A stretch of DNA of 64,000 nucleotides. Source: Pseudopithomyces maydicus (Eukaryota > Ascomycota > Dothideomycetes > Pleosporales > Didymosphaeriaceae). Where the stretch lies: assembly GCA_026873275.1 (NCBI GenBank), contig JANTUC010000012.1:640001-704000 (forward strand), written 5' to 3'. Under the pieces are notes generated by a model. That model was not told where the DNA came from. It saw nothing but the letters and a program-made list of their open reading frames with translations, and did not search any database. The first letter of the stretch is position 1. Each line of letters starts with the position of its first letter. The translations under genes and the position numbers were made by a program. Of the stretch, positions 33,706-45,476 are shown in pieces.

Positions 33706-33921
33706 GTTCTACCAGATGGCGTGCCATACCGCGTTCCCTCCCCTCCGGCGCTTTTTGAACACCGTATAGTAATACTTGTACAAGCACGGCCATGTATTTT
33801 CTCCAGGAATCGTGGGTCTTCAATTAACGTCGTAAGGACCTCTAGCACAAATACCACTATACAGTGTTCAAATCGGGCTGAGGAGGGGGAATTGAGCGGT
33901 ACAGCGACTGGGTAGCCTTTA
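33706..33921. mobile_element. Foldback/MITE-like inverted-repeat element
   Basis: An imperfect palindrome of about 215 bp. The left arm 33706-33781 (…TTTTTGAACACCGTATAGTA…) is the diverged reverse complement of 33846-33921 (…CACTATACAGTGTTCAAATC…). The arms are about 75 nt and roughly three-quarters identical by eye, around a ~65-nt loop. The loop holds the third copy of the dispersed CAATTAACGTCG..AGGAC motif. There is no coding capacity, which suits a non-autonomous MITE or foldback element. No target-site duplication was established. Confidence 0.5.
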
Positions 33922-35441
33922 TCGAACCAAAATTTTCGATATGATGCAGGCATTGCATCTACCGTGTGCACAGGACGGGCAGCTACGGCTGCGATATGCA
34001 ATGGATGGGTATCCACACGCGCTCTATGATTCGTTAGCAACCTGTGAAGATTACTGTAGACAGGACTTACGCATTGCCAAATATAGGTGTACTTCTTGGC
34101 AGCAGGTCTGGAATGGGAGTCACTCGGTGGCAAAATAGGCCCCACCTAGTAAGTGATCAGTTTAGTACAACTACTGGCTCGGTAAATGTGGAGTGCATAC
34201 AGTGTTGTGGCTTAATATAGCGGGATCTGAGACATCAGTGTTCTCTGATGCCGGCACCCCATTCGCTGTAACCTGTGATTGGTATCAGATTTAATATATG
34301 ATTATTTATAGACACATGAATCTATCTTAGACCTACAACATCTACTAGGTCCTCGTCGCAAAAATCATTCTTTCGGCGGTCCCTTAAATGCTTCTCGCGG
34401 GTGGTGCCCTTCGAACAGAGATGGTTCGATGGCTTATTAAGAGTTATGATTGAAGGCCCTTGAAGAACTGGGTTCTGACTATCGAAATGCTGGCTGGGCG
34501 CAACCCGTTGTTCTGCGGGATGAGACCCGGTCATGTTCAAGACGCCGTTCCCGTCTCAATACCCAGCCACCCAAAAATAACAGTGTCAGCGAATCACTGA
34601 TCCGTGGCCGCTCTCTCGGTTATAATGCGGGAATCGTTCGGTTGTGTAGGTGTAATTGCGATGGAGGACTCCAACGGAGCGCTGGGTACGCGTTAATCGA
34701 GGAGGCTGGGAGAGTATTCTACTAACGGTTTAGTGACTTCTCTCCATTCCTTTCGTTAAGCCCTACCTCTAAATGCTACGGCATGTAGCATGTTCACGAG
34801 ATGATCCCTCCGGACTGCTCAGGAGCGCGCCCGTCGCGCCGACGGCGGTACCTCTGTATTAAGTTCAACCCCTGACAGGCAATTTCACGCTTTAATCTTA
34901 TCGGTGAGTGCTGATGTTTCCTGGGTCAGCTTCTTCTCAACAGGCGCGTCAGTCCCCCTGCACTTTGTCAGACTATCAAACTATATCTAGCAAGCACCGC
35001 AATCGTTGGCTGAGACTGCCTGCATCTCGGAATTGGTGTCGGATAGCACTGGAGTTACACATACACACAGACTGTCTCACAAGTACAACAGATCGATAGC
35101 GCGTCGACGAATTGATAGCAATCAACGATGAATTTCAGCGCAGGCTGCGTATACTGAGCCACTACCGTCGGGAACCGACATCGATCATCAAGTTACCATT
35201 GCCAAGGTCGTGCCTGGATCAATTGAGGATTAAGAAATTGCTATTTCGAAATTGGCAATGGCACATGAAAGCTTTCGAGCATGATAGTATTGTGGGTGTT
35301 GGAGCGAAGTCGCGGGCGACATGGGGTGATCTCCACTTGGCGCTGCTTACCAAACATTAGCTTTGAGGCTCAAAACACTACAAGGCACTAATGTAGATAC
35401 CTCTGGTAGTCGGCTGCGGGGTTATCGTCACCACCATAATA
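33922..35441. other. Gene-free region
   Basis: About 1.5 kb with no supportable gene; short frames lack motifs. It should contain the promoter of the M20 peptidase gene. Confidence 0.4.
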
Positions 35442-36635
35442 ATGTTTCGGCACCTAACAGTCGCCGCGCTTGCAATTGGCGCTGCAATCGCCTCCCGTCA
35501 AGCTCCAATACAGACCCTCGAGCCACTACTTCCCGAGTCGACATCAACGGAGCTTTTGTACCTCCATCGCAAACTCGTCGAGATCGAATCGATAACGGAC
35601 AATGAGTATGATGTCGGTCAATGGCTAGCTTCATACTTGCGTAATAAGAACTTCACTGTGGAAACACAGGAAGTCGCCAAGAATCGTCACAACATCCTCG
35701 CGTACGGCTCGAAACGTTCAACCACGATCCTCGTTTCCTCTCACATCGATACTGTGCCACCGTTCTGGCCATACTACCACAACAAAACAACGGATGTAAT
35801 TGGTGGCCGCGGATCTGTAGATGCTAAGGGTAGCGTTGCTGCCCAAATCATCGCGGTGATGGCGTTGAGGGAACATCTGCGCGATGACCTGTCATTGTTG
35901 TTTGTAGTCGGCGAAGAGACGGGTGGTGACGGCATGCGCGCGTTTTCTTCTTGGTCCGACCGGCCACAGCCTAATTACGAAGTCGTGGTCTTTGGAGAAC
36001 CAACCGAAGGCAAACTAGTATGTGGTCACAAGGGTATACTAGGCTTCACTTTGAATATCAAAGGAAAAGCAGCGCACTCGGGGTACCCGTGGCTGGGTGT
36101 GAGTGCCAATGATGTGCTCACTGAATCCCTTGCGAAGTTGTTGGAGCTTCGAGAGAATGGTCTGCCATGGTCAGAAAAATACGGCAACACGACAATGAAT
36201 TTTGGGAAGATCGAGGGAGGAGTGGCTGCTAATGTGGTAGCAGAAACCGCTTCCGCAAAAGTTGCCGTTCGTCTCGCTGCTGGTACGCCAAAGATTGTTC
36301 GTGGACTGATCTTGGACGCACTGTCGGACGTGAAGGCTCGCGCGAAGGAGCTGGGAGGCGAGTTAAACATTGAGTGGCAAGGCGAGGGATACCCGCCTGT
36401 TAACATAGACTGCGACATTGAAAATTTCGACACCATGACCGTCAATTATGGAACAGACGTCCCGCTCCTGGCTGGTGATCATAGGCGATATTTGTACGGA
36501 CCAGGAAGCATCTTTGTGGCGCACTCTGATCATGAAGCTCTAAAGAAAAAGGAGCTTGAGCAAGCAGTGCTGGATTATAGGCGAATAATCATTGAGGCCT
36601 CCAGGATGGATCATCAATACCAACTAGAGTTGTAG
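35442..36635 (+). CDS. Secreted M20 family metallopeptidase
   Basis: Single exon, 397 residues. It has an N-terminal signal peptide (MFRHLTVAALAIGAAIA). The two-zinc peptidase domain reads VSSHIDTVPP (His/Asp ligands), GRGSVDAKGS (bridging Asp), VVGEETGG (general-base Glu plus ligand) and VFGEPTEG, with the last ligand His in FVAHSDHEAL near the C-terminus. The dimerisation domain starts at HKGILGFTLNIKGKAAHSGYPWLG. All ligands of the M20A acetylornithine deacetylase/carboxypeptidase-like fold are present, so it is expected to be active on peptides or N-acyl amino acids outside the cell or in the vacuole. Exact substrate unknown. It sits alone between AT-rich stretches in the accessory segment. 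Confidence 0.9.
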   Translation: MFRHLTVAALAIGAAIASRQAPIQTLEPLLPESTSTELLYLHRKLVEIESITDNEYDVGQWLASYLRNKNFTVETQEVAKNRHNILAYGSKRSTTILVSSHIDTVPPFWPYYHNKTTDVIGGRGSVDAKGSVAAQIIAVMALREHLRDDLSLLFVVGEETGGDGMRAFSSWSDRPQPNYEVVVFGEPTEGKLVCGHKGILGFTLNIKGKAAHSGYPWLGVSANDVLTESLAKLLELRENGLPWSEKYGNTTMNFGKIEGGVAANVVAETASAKVAVRLAAGTPKIVRGLILDALSDVKARAKELGGELNIEWQGEGYPPVNIDCDIENFDTMTVNYGTDVPLLAGDHRRYLYGPGSIFVAHSDHEALKKKELEQAVLDYRRIIIEASRMDHQYQLEL

Positions 36636-37667
36636 ATAGAGACCCTAGCCACAAAGATGAGGCAATGGTAGCTTACCCAGTTATCATGGTCTCGCAACAA
36701 CGTATCCCCACTTTACACGAGCGTCACAATCCAATCATACATGGGGCTCGTATCGTTAAATGAATACAATCGCAACATTGGTTGCAATGCAGATTTCCGG
36801 TGAACTCGGTCCAGTAGGCAAATCAGGGCTGTAGCATGCAAGAGAATGAGAGGCTGTTGAACTCGATATACCAACCCTGTCGGGAAAATCCGGGTTGTTA
36901 TGGCCGCCTTGTATCACGCTGGCCGGCAGTCGTTGGGTTTCGATCCATACCGTACTATATACCATTACGTGCTGCTGTGCCCGCACTATTGGGATGAATC
37001 TGAATACCACCAGGCTCTGTGACCATCCCATTGGGCCCGGGACATCGGTTAGGGACATCGGTTAAATACGCCAACCACTTGTATGTGTGGATGACCTGCG
37101 ATAAGTATTCATGCCCAACGGAGCGGGATCTGGAGTAATACGCCTGCGGCTTCACTGCTTCTAAGATCAGCGACCAATCACAAGTGCCGGTCATCTCCGC
37201 TATGTGCAACGTAGACAGGTGCCTTTCTCCATACACCATACAGCCAAGATCCTTTCGGGAACGCCTCGCAACACAGCCCTGATGCAATGTTCGCACGACT
37301 CACGATGAGCAACGTGTTCGCCTGCATCGTTCTATCTGCCTATCAGGCAATACGAACGTGAAGGACGAACTGGGATAGAATGCAGAGTCGACGACTGGCG
37401 ATGATGTGCCTCGAAGAGTCAAAGACCTTGTGATCATAGATCCTCGTCTTACTCGTGGCGGGTGAGGATGGCACGTATATGTGGCACGTATGTTTCTTGG
37501 TTCAGCCCTCTGACGTTGCGCTCGAAGCGGGTCCATTCTCATCTATTTCTACCGAGTCTTCCCGTGACACTCTGTCTAAAGGGAGATATTCTCTACGGTT
37601 TGCGATATTCAAGCATGAAAACGCACTTCGTAACCCCCTCGACCGCACTGCTTAGACCAACAATCCA
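36636..37667. other. Gene-free region
   Basis: About 1 kb without a supported gene. It contains a short tandem duplication (GGGACATCGGTTA repeated at 37040-37065). Confidence 0.4.
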
Positions 37668-39763
37668 ATGAGCCAACCAGGCAAGCACAGAAGGAGTTGG
37701 GACCCAAAATTCCTGGAACCCCGCCCTTTGAACGATAGGCCTTTTCTTTCTACTCGTCAAAAGATCGTTCGCGACGATGATATATTAGCACTATTTCTGT
37801 GTGACAACGATTCGTTATGTTCGGTCAGCTACGAGGTGATTCGGGATTTCTGCGACGGATTACACGAACCTCCAAATAATGGCAGGCCTACTCAAACAAA
37901 GCCAGGCTCGGCACGCGCATGGATTGACTTTCGAGGAAAATATCAGACACGTTACAGACTGTTTACAGAATGGTATACAGCAGCTCAATTAAAAGACGTG
38001 GTGAACGAGGTTGGCTCCTTCTCATACTTTTCTTTGAGATAAAGCTAACGATGAAGGCCTTCTCCGAAGAAGAGCTTCCAGACATCTACCGTCAGTTAAT
38101 GTATGTATTTCTAGCCAGCTTTCAGTCGACATCTATTGGACTTAACATGAACTGCCTGGCTCGTTGCGTCTGAACCTATTTAGAAATTTCTCCTGATTTG
38201 GTATTCTCGGATTCCAGCATCTCAACTGATGTTATGCACAGCTTTGTCCCCCGTCTGGATCGAAACTTTATTCTAGCGCTGGCAAGCTCAATATTGCATC
38301 ACCAGAGAAGTTCTCTTCGTGATGCGCTCTACAGGCATTTGGCATGCAAGGCCTCTTTAAGAGTCGTTCGTTCAGTACGTAGAATAATCATCACTTTACC
38401 GTGAGACCTCCCTTCTCATGACTCATCCAGGTAGCTCTATTTTCCACTTTTCAGTTGGAATATTCTATGCCTCATTTAGTACTAGAAGAAATTCCCATTC
38501 CACCCCTCCGAGCCAGATACCAGTTGAAAGATAAGAACCACCACGACGCCGCACCTGATATTTCGTTTCTCAAACTGAAATGTAGAACCCCAGAGAAACA
38601 GTACACTCTTACTGCAACTCAATTCACTTTGGAGACCATTTGTTGGGACGGAACCAAATGGACTGCATACGCTTTTGGAAGTAATGCGGAAGAACCCGAA
38701 GAGCCAGACCAGGATGATCTTGCCGATGATAAGCCTGAGGAAGACCTGATTGCGGCGCACACTGGGCATTGTCTGGATACGGAAGATCCTATATTAGACC
38801 CACGATTATACTGGCTCATAAACGTTGAACATGATATATCGAAGAGTGCAGATGAATGGGGCAAGCTTCTTTGGCGTGTGGAAACTGGTTTCAAAGTATG
38901 CGTGGATCTTATTGCCAGGCATGTGAAGAACGCAAGTGCTAACCAAATTAGGATTATGAAGGGTCATTCAAACTCGAACCAGGTAGGCCTATGGATAAAA
39001 TTGCTGAATTGATGGTGCAAGCCATACCGTGTTTTGGTAAGCTGTCTAAGCGCCATTCAATTGCTATGCGAACCGTCGAGAGATTTATCAGCCCTGGGGG
39101 TGGTTGCGATTACTTCACAGATATGACTGATAGTAGGGCTATTTTGGCCCTGGAGAATATCGAAAAGCATTTAGAAATTTTTCAGGAACAGGACCAATCG
39201 CTACGTTTGCTTGAATCCGGATGTCAACAGACCGCCAAAACCGTATGTTCCCTGTCACATGACCATACTGTCTCTAAGCAAAATATACAGATCGAAATAC
39301 ACACGGCAATGGAAACCAGTCGCAGAGGTCTGGAGAGCTCCCGTCTCGCGCACAACGCCAACGAAATGAACTTGAACGCGCACAAGCTTGCTACGCACCA
39401 AAACCGCATGGCTTTCTCAGGAAACCTCAATGCAATGCTGATGCTCTCGGTGATTTATTCCAAGGAATAAGTTAAAAAGCAGCACTAACTAATGTATAGA
39501 CCAACCAATATGTGAACGCTGTGATTGTCGTCGCTGCCTGCTACAGTATGCAGCAACCAGTCTTCGGATTCGCAGGAGATGGTAAACCTTTGACCTTCAT
39601 TGTTGCTGTAATACTAGTGTACCTGTTACTCAGAACACTCAACACTTTCACCGCATTGGCACGGAGACACATTCGATCTAAACATTTCCTTGCGCTAATC
39701 GCACTCGGCCGCTTAGAACGTTTGTTCGATATAGAAACAGACGACGGTACGCTATTTGTCTAA
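37668..39763 (+). CDS. Unknown protein with coiled coil and C-terminal membrane segments
   Basis: Six-exon model: 37668-38000, 38057-38100, 38218-38374, 38455-38982, 39042-39449 and 39500-39763, giving 577 residues. Every junction keeps frame and uses GT..AG sites, although exon 2 and its 117-nt downstream intron are the least certain. The N-terminal two-thirds is globular with no recognised domain; an acidic loop (EEPEEPDQDDLADD) interrupts it. Residues around 400-490 are heptad-rich (ALENIEKHLEIFQEQDQSLR.., ..LAHNANEMNLNAHKL), suggesting a coiled coil. Two hydrophobic segments follow (VNAVIVVAACYSM and FIVAVILVYLLLRTL), so the C-terminus is membrane-inserted. The order globular-coiled coil-two spans resembles fungal CorA-like membrane proteins, but no GMN motif is seen. 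Function unknown. Confidence 0.65.
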
Positions 39764-41506
39764 AAATAATGCAATATCAACTAATAGTAGTCATAGACCT
39801 CAGAAGAGATATTTGAACGATCATGGAGACACGAGTTCACGAATTACGATGCGATTGACCTTTACAATCCCAATATATCTTGACGTAAATCGATTGCTAT
39901 CTTTTCTTTTGAATTTCTATTTTTGAAGTTTTAATTGTATATTAATAAAGATACTCTTAGCATTCTATATCTTCTACAAACATATCAAACAATTGTATAT
40001 TCATGATGTCAAGAACGTTTGCCTGACCATTTCACATACCAACTTGTTGATAGCCAGCTCTGTATCAGTGCCACGTATACGTTCAATACGTGATGATGAC
40101 ACATATCATGAAGTGCTTGTTGGGCGCCATCGATGCCATAGAGGTTGCCCTTCAGCGCCCAACCTGACGTAGCCCGTACACGGGTGCAACAGATAATATT
40201 TTGGGGCTATGCAGATATTTCGGGATACACCTGCCACATTCGGAACTTATTCATGGTAGTCCAACCGAGTGGTGTATGGTGCCCACGGGAGGCCTTAACC
40301 CACTAGCTGCCAGTACTGAGCGTCTTCCCGATAGAATGGTAGACTGATATCATTTTCGTCTTGGCGGGCTTTCCCTCTGTATGAGACTTTGGTTAGATCC
40401 TATCTGAAAGTCGGTCAGGCGAAGAGAGCCTTGGGCATCAGAGTCTACGTTATGCCTTATGAGGAGCCTAGACCGCAGCACTGTACCACCTTTGCAAAAA
40501 ACGTACGAAGATTATGGAGATCGCCAAGCCACTACATATTTCTTTGCTGGGAGCAGATACTACCTAGGTGATACGGTGTCAGCATGTGGCTTTACAGATT
40601 GGTTAGTAATCCACTGCCACCGCGTCTTCACTCTGGATTCATGCTCTCCACGGTAGTTAAAAACAGTAACACTTTGTTGTGATACCGGGGTCGACACTGT
40701 TAGCTTACATCTATCCGCCTTGAACCGCTGCCTTTATTAGATAAATGCCTGATGGGCTCTTAGACTAGTCAGTAGTTGTTCACGATTCTAGATGTACTTT
40801 ATCGAACTTCCACAACGTTAACTAAATAACCATAGGTTATATGCAACCATAATATCTATCGTAAAAGTTGGCACCTGGCCATGAACATCATTAAGACAAA
40901 AATTAAATGACTAGCTAACCGTATCTATAAGAATGCTACTGGAGTATGAAAGCTGGTGGCGCTCGTTTCCTAACATGGCTAGCTTCCATAGCTCCTTCCA
41001 ACCTCAGCTCTTGAAACTAAGCTTGTGCTAATAGCATAGTCATTGGATGGTCACGATAATGTGCAGCACTTCATAAGCATAGTTCTATGCACATCAATAT
41101 AATATTCAGCTCTAGGTAATCATGGTAGGCCATGTCGGCGTATGCACCACCAGTGCACGTGCCAATCGGACTACTCCATAACCTAGATAGCAGCCGGCAT
41201 AACGGCGCTCATGGAATTGGACAAGCTCCCTTGAGTGCATTAACAAGCATATAGTCTACCAATCGTATCTTAACACATGCCTTATTGCTGACACTGAACA
41301 ACGTGGCACCTGCAACTGCCACAAGGCTGAGCCTTCAGATTGGACGAACACCCTTGTTGGGCGCAGACGGCAGTCGAGCGCCCAAGACCTGTTTTTGCGA
41401 CCGCACCTCTCTGCAATCTTTGAGACTCGCAACTGACTACACATGTAAAATCAACAAACGCTTTCTTCACAGTATCGGTCAAGGAAGAAATCAGCCTTGA
41501 GCGAAA
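39764..41506. other. AT-rich gene-free region
   Basis: About 1.7 kb, AT-rich, with scattered short frames only. It contains a small inverted repeat TTGGGCGC..GCGCCCAA around 40120-40165. No gene is seen. It includes the promoter of the ArgRS-like gene. Confidence 0.4.
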
Positions 41507-43553
41507 ATGGGAACTTCTGACCTCGAGGGACTTGGGAATGCGCTCAGCAATCTTTCCGTGAAAACAGAGATACCGAAATACGATGGGGCTGACCCTCTTC
41601 ACAATCCTCTAGACGTTTGCCGCTCATACCTCGCCGAACTTCTGTGCAGCCTCGTCAGTTGCGAGCCCAATGTGGCTTATCGCTCTATTCAATGCCCAAC
41701 TGATATCACCCAAGGCGACTTCGTGATCACATTGCCCAAGCTCCGCCCGGGTGAGAAAATAGATGACTGGGTTCCTGATCTTATGGAAAAGGTGTGTTTT
41801 CTCTTTCACTGGGACACAAGGGCTATCATCGGGTTAGACTGACCTGTTCGTCTAGTTTCCCAATGACCATATTCTTTTCTTGCCACCGATTCAGGATAAA
41901 ATTCATCTCAGGGTTTTCATCAGCCAAGAAGTCCTCCCACGTCTATTTCTACCTTATATAGTCGATCGTGTGAACAATTATGGCTCACTCAAATCTACCA
42001 ACGACAATCCAAAGAAGGTTCTTGTGGAGTTTTCATCTCCCAACATCTGTGAGGAGTTTAAGGGAAGACACCTTCGAAGCACCATTGTGGGTGCGTGCAT
42101 GAGTAATGTTTTCGAGAATATGGGATGGGAGGTTATCAGGGTAAATCACCTTTCAGATTGGGGCAAAAATGTCGCTTTGCTCAAGGTCGGATGGGACACA
42201 TTTGGGAATGAAGAAACATATCAAGCGGATCCTGTTTCACACCTCCTCAATGTTTACCACCAGATCGATGAGCTTTTCAAACCAGAAGTTGCTGCTAGTA
42301 AGCACGCCCGAGACGAAGCAGTAAAAGATGGGAAAGATGCGAGTGAGGCACAAGCCAAAATAGAAAACGAAGGCATATATGCTCAACGAAATACCATTTC
42401 GAAAAAGCTTGAAGAGGGCGACGAAGAATCTCTAGCTTTTTGGAAGAGAGTTCGAGAAGTGAGCATTGCAGCGTACGATGAGTTGTATGCCAAACTTGGC
42501 GTCACTTTTGATGAACATACCGGTGAATCACAAGCCAGCACAGAATCAATGATAAAGGTCGAAGAGATGCTAAAGGAGAAGGGAATCAGCGAGGAGAGCG
42601 CTGGAGCATCTGTAATCCACATGCAAGACCATGGATTGAGAGCCGGCACTGCTATGTTGAGAGATCGAGCAGGAGAGCCTTTGTATCTTCTCCGGGATCT
42701 CACGACTATGATTGAGCGAGCCGAAAAGTACAAATTCGACAAGATGATCATCGTTGCAGGCAATAACAACAATAGTCACTTCACGCAATTGCATCATATC
42801 TTGATTGCTCTCGGCATGAAGGAACTCGCAGACAAGATACAGCAACTGAAGTTAAGCGATACATCTACGATGTCCGAGAAACTAGGCAAAGCCTACAAAC
42901 CACATGCCATTGTTGACGAGTGCGAAAGAAATATGATTGCTGCTCTGGGTGCCAACCCTGAAAAAGCCGTGGTGTTTGGGGCCCTCGAGCCAAGCGCATC
43001 AACTTTAGGGGTATCTGCCTTGATAGCCCAGGAATTAGCCACTCAGCCAAATAGTGCTCATAATTTTGACACTATCGCCATGACTTCGTTCAATGCTGGT
43101 AGCGGAGCAGATCTGCAGTACTGGTATACGAAACTATGTCTGCTTCTCGAAAGCCACACAGATCAAGCCACGCTTACGGATGAAGACTATGAACTCCTTG
43201 CAGAAGATGATCCTGTCGATCTTCTCCGCATTCTAATTCAGTTTCCCGAGGTTCTACATGCAGTACAGACGTCCCTGAAACCTTCAGGTATTGTCGTTTA
43301 TCTGACCAGAATTGTCGAGCAATTGAAGATCTGCTTGGACGACGGGGCTGACGAGGACTCCAATTTAGAAGGCGAAGCTGTTGCGGAAGCTGAGAAGTCT
43401 TTGGAAAACACTGAGAGCACTGAGCTCACACCTGGACAAGTTCTGCTATTCGAGTCGACGCGCATCGTGCTGCACAATGGACTGAAAACTATGGGCATTG
43501 AACCATATACGAACAAAGGCCAAGATCGTGCCGATACACCAGTTGCAGAATGA
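41507..43553 (+). CDS. Arginyl-tRNA synthetase-like protein, catalytic signatures degenerate
   Basis: Two exons, 41507-41791 and 41856-43553; 660 residues, the length of fungal ArgRS. Family blocks are clear: VEFSSPNI, HLRSTIVG, GWEVIRVNHLSDWGK, GDEESLAFWKR, GESQASTESM, KYKFDKMI and the DALR-type C-terminus (VVYLTRIVEQL, RIVLHNGLKTMGIEPY). The class-I HIGH motif, HAGH in yeast ArgRS, is K164-G-R-H. The KMSKS region (MSTRKG in yeast) reads MSEKLGK from Met434. The GDTGPYLQYAHSRL block is GSGADLQYWYTKL. ATP activation of arginine is therefore unlikely by known mechanism, yet the frame is fully open, which argues for a selected non-canonical role. Candidates are a regulatory pseudo-synthetase, a tRNA-dependent metabolic enzyme, or a binding partner. 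This is not the cell's housekeeping ArgRS. Confidence 0.85.
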
Positions 43554-44081
43554 TTTAATGGAACGGCTGTCTTTACTTGGTTTTCGATAGGTTTTTCAGA
43601 TGATGTGCTAGCACGAATTACTGGAACTCACTCTCTATTTTTATTATCATCTCACGATGCAACAAAGTTACGATTGTTTATGGAATGAACGAGAGATAAA
43701 TTAGTTTCAATATGGCGGGATTCTCACAGCAAATCATTTATGAGTCAATCAAAATCATTGTACCCTTTTGACTATGGTATGGATATCCTTAGTTCAATAT
43801 GATAGGCTTTACGTGCTGTTTTTGGCGCGGTGTGAATTAGCGTTCTAAGTATGAAAATGTATAGTGGGGAGATTTAGGTCGTAGTTGGGCGCCCATGAAC
43901 GGGACCGCAAATTTTTTCGCCGCGACTGTCCGATCTTCGATACCATAGTTATTCTTCAAAACTATCCTGAGGCTGATGGTATCAGCAAAGAAGGCATTGT
44001 AATTCAAATAGGTCGAAACGTTTGAACGTAGGGATATATATTTTACAAATGCTTCATCTTTCATCAATTCACTACAAAACA
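43554..44081. other. Intergenic region
   Basis: About 530 bp, AT-rich, without a supported gene. It contains the 3' region of the ArgRS-like gene and the upstream region of tRNA-Glu. Confidence 0.4.
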
Positions 44082-44172
44082 TCCAATGTGGTCTAGTGGC
44101 TAGGATTTGTCGCTCTCATACAGGAAACTGTTAAGCCCCGACAAGGCCGGGGTTCGATTCCCCGCATTGGAA
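44082..44172 (+). tRNA. tRNA-Glu (CTC) with 19-nt intron
   Basis: A full cloverleaf can be drawn. The acceptor stem TCCAATG (44082-44088) pairs with CATTGGA (44165-44171), followed by the discriminator base at 44172. The D arm GGTCTAGTGGCTAGG fits the A box. The anticodon stem TGTCG/CGACA encloses loop CTCTCA|C with anticodon CTC at 44115-44117. The T arm CCGGGGTTCGATTCCCCG contains a perfect B box. An intron of 19 nt (44119-44137) lies at the canonical position one base 3' of the anticodon. Confidence 0.95.
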
Positions 44173-45476
44173 TTATCTTTTGCTTTTTGCTTGCTTCTGG
44201 TAGATCCTGCTGGGCGCAAAGCAGGGTGGGATGCATATACCCCACTCTCCACACTAGCACGTTTGACGAGACCAGAACATGCAACAATTATTTGCGGGAA
44301 TCGTTACAGACCATCCTTCTTTTTGACGTTAAGACGACTATAAAACACTTACCTTTCGTACTGCTACAACATGCATTGAATGGCATTGTCAAATATCACC
44401 CCCCGGGTTACACTTTGGACCGCTCCCTTCACGAACCTCCGCAGACACAATCTCGATTTGAATGCTATATCCCATATCTTCTCAGGGGAAGAGAGATTTC
44501 ACATTCATCACGTCATCCCAGGAAGTGCAGAAGCGATCTTCGAAGCATCTTCCTTATGTATTGGGTGCGCGTAGGGGCACCATTCTCGTTATAGGTGGCT
44601 AACAGCAACTCCTCGTCAAACCAACGGTTGAGATGCCCTCACACAGCAAGGGAGAACACTATAGAGATCGGACAGTATGGGCCTAGGCCATTAGTATTGA
44701 CCATAGTGAGACCTTGCTCGCTATGCAGAGAAGAATACACAGCTGCAAACGATGAGCAAAATATACCGCAGATCAAGTCCTTGAAGATTCTGTTAAGGCA
44801 TATACCCGTAGACGCAGGAGTTCTTTGTGTTTTATAATTAGATGTTGTTTTGAAGCACAGTCCCTTATCAATAGAATCATAATCGGTGAGCTATGGTCTG
44901 ACATTGAGAACAATATCGATTCCTCACCCTTGTTTGAAGATAGTACAACGACCTATCAAAGTATTTACAATTCCGCTGTATCCTGAATAGTAGATAGAGA
45001 AAACCACATAGTATTTACAACAAACACATTCAACCCTCTCTCCACTTGGCAACACCATACACGCTCAGGTTCTACATGAGACGTCCATTTACGATCAAAC
45101 CTGGAAGGAGCATATTTCCCCTGCTTACGGCACTGAGTTATGCCTGGGTAGCGCATCAAGGTCATAAATACCCAATACCCTTGAATCACTCAAGTGCCGA
45201 ACCTGGCGCGGGGTGTTCACAGGGGTCCGTAGTCCCCCAATATATTTACGCGTTCACCCAAACATCACCTCATGTAAAATGCTCGGCCTCCCCAAACAAT
45301 CGCCATGATCCTCCCACCCCATTCTTCCGAGAACTATATATGCGGTACAAGCCAACTAGGCCCCACTATCATGACGTGCGAAAAGGGTATAATACAGCAA
45401 GAGAGACTGCCCGTGGTGATGCAGCCTTCGTGATACCTGAGTTACTCGTCTTGTGGAATCGAAATTTCCCCGGAAA
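44173..45476. other. Gene-free region
   Basis: About 1.3 kb with no supported gene. A TATA-like element (TATATATG) at 45334-45341 lies about 140 bp before the PEBP-like start codon. Confidence 0.4.

Noticed and set aside
41507..43553. Housekeeping cytosolic arginyl-tRNA synthetase
   Set aside because: Both class-I catalytic signatures are replaced, which a housekeeping synthetase cannot tolerate.
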